The notes under the pieces are model-generated. The model made no database searches. It was given only the letters and a program-made list of their open reading frames with translations, and had not been told where the DNA came from. A stretch of 64,000 bases of DNA from Todiramphus chloris collaris. Its lineage: Eukaryota; Chordata; Aves; Coraciiformes; Alcedinidae. Numbering within the stretch: the first letter of the stretch is position 1; each line of letters starts with the position of its first letter. Below, piece after piece: positions 63,217 to 64,000 of the stretch. The translations under genes were made by a program, and so were the position numbers. The stretch spans positions 2,266,514 through 2,330,513 of the forward strand of contig JANVCC010000261.1 in the NCBI GenBank assembly GCA_025345505.1, read 5' to 3'.

Positions 63217-64000
63217 CTGCGGCTGGGGAGAGGGAATGGAATGAATCGATACAACGCAAACAGAGTAATGAGAAGTGCAAATACAAGCCCCGGTTACAGC
63301 CCAAGACTCCCTTAGGAATTCAGGTTTGCTCACACACTCCCACTTCCAATGTGACATTAAGCATTTTGCTGTTGCTGAGCTCACTTTACTCCAGAATACC
63401 TCCCGACCTCTGACTGGTTTAAGGAAGTAGCAAGAGATGAAGAAATTAAAGTGCCACCGTTTCCTGGATAGCCAACAAGACTCTAAACAGCTACCACCTT
63501 GAGAGGGAATCCAGCTCAGCAGCTTCACGGTAACATTCAGAAAAGCCAAAAAAACCCCAAATCCAAAACAACACAGTCAAACCCAAATATTGTCTCCTCC
63601 CATACAAATGTAATCAGGCTATCAGCCAACCCCCACACATGCTCCTGCACAGCTTATCTCTACCAAACAAGATTTTTCAGTCTGTTACCACTGTACCTGA
63701 CGAGTACTGAATGGGATCTTCCTCAAAACACTACCAAGGAAGAGAATTATTGAGAAAATCTGCATTACCCCCATCCCCAAAGGAAGCTGCAATATCTTCT
63801 CAATGACCATTAGCTCCAGCAGAATCTGCTTTTGCGTTTTATGAAGTTCTAACTTTACAAACCAATTCTCAGGACAGTTTTCCCCATCCCAGTCTCTATG
63901 CCTACCACATACCATTTACACCGACGCTCAAAACTTTCTCATACAGTCAGTTTAAACACTGATACTGGAAATTTTTAACTGGTAACAGAAAAACTGAGAA

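Noticed and set aside
63217-64000. Search for further upstream MRPL15 exons
   Set aside because: No minus-strand segment encodes the basic Gly/Arg-rich part expected just upstream, so the exon is taken to lie outside the window.

Overview
The window is vertebrate nuclear DNA and almost certainly avian. It is mostly non-coding, with short spliced exons, and carries at least six 5'-truncated CR1 LINE fragments. Their 3' ends have the bird-type sequence (GGTTGGAC..GATGATCTC..GAGGTCCCTTCCA..) and close with ATTCTATGAT or ATTCTGTGAT repeats. No bacterial, viral or CRISPR features were seen.

One gene is certain: the 3' half of MRPL15 (mitochondrial ribosomal protein L15, bL15m/uL15m) on the minus strand. 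Three coding exons lie at 63216-63057, 62560-62437 and 60940-60603, with intact splice sites and reading phase. Together they encode about the last 206 residues of a protein near 296 residues long. The 5' exons lie beyond base 64000. Its introns hold a CR1 fragment ending 30 bp from the terminal splice acceptor and a full-consensus CTCF-type motif.

The other ~59 kb (1-59,800) is downstream of MRPL15 and contains no recognisable protein gene. In mammals the next gene in this direction and on the same strand is SOX17, with LYPLA1 head-to-head on the other side of MRPL15. If that order holds here, this is the interval upstream of SOX17. That is inference from synteny: SOX17 itself is not in the window.

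Contents of the interval by region: a 48-bp minisatellite broken by an N gap (4591-4791); CR1 fragments (7.4-7.9, 15.3, 30.3-31.0, 33.0-33.2 and 37.1 kb); a TATA box followed by splice-bounded exon-like segments on the plus strand (16.33-17.39 kb); a 226-bp uninterrupted pyrimidine tract (28436-28661); several transcription-factor-motif clusters that look like possible conserved enhancers (12.9, 18.4, 25.9, 26.6, 27.5, 28.3 and 36.2 kb); a 52-bp minisatellite of about 9 copies (43533-43987); a CpG-dense nested inverted repeat (48.18-48.25 kb); and a terminal-exon-like segment on the minus strand (59.0-59.1 kb). Most open reading frames in the interval look like chance ORFs, repeat-derived ORFs or low-complexity artefacts.
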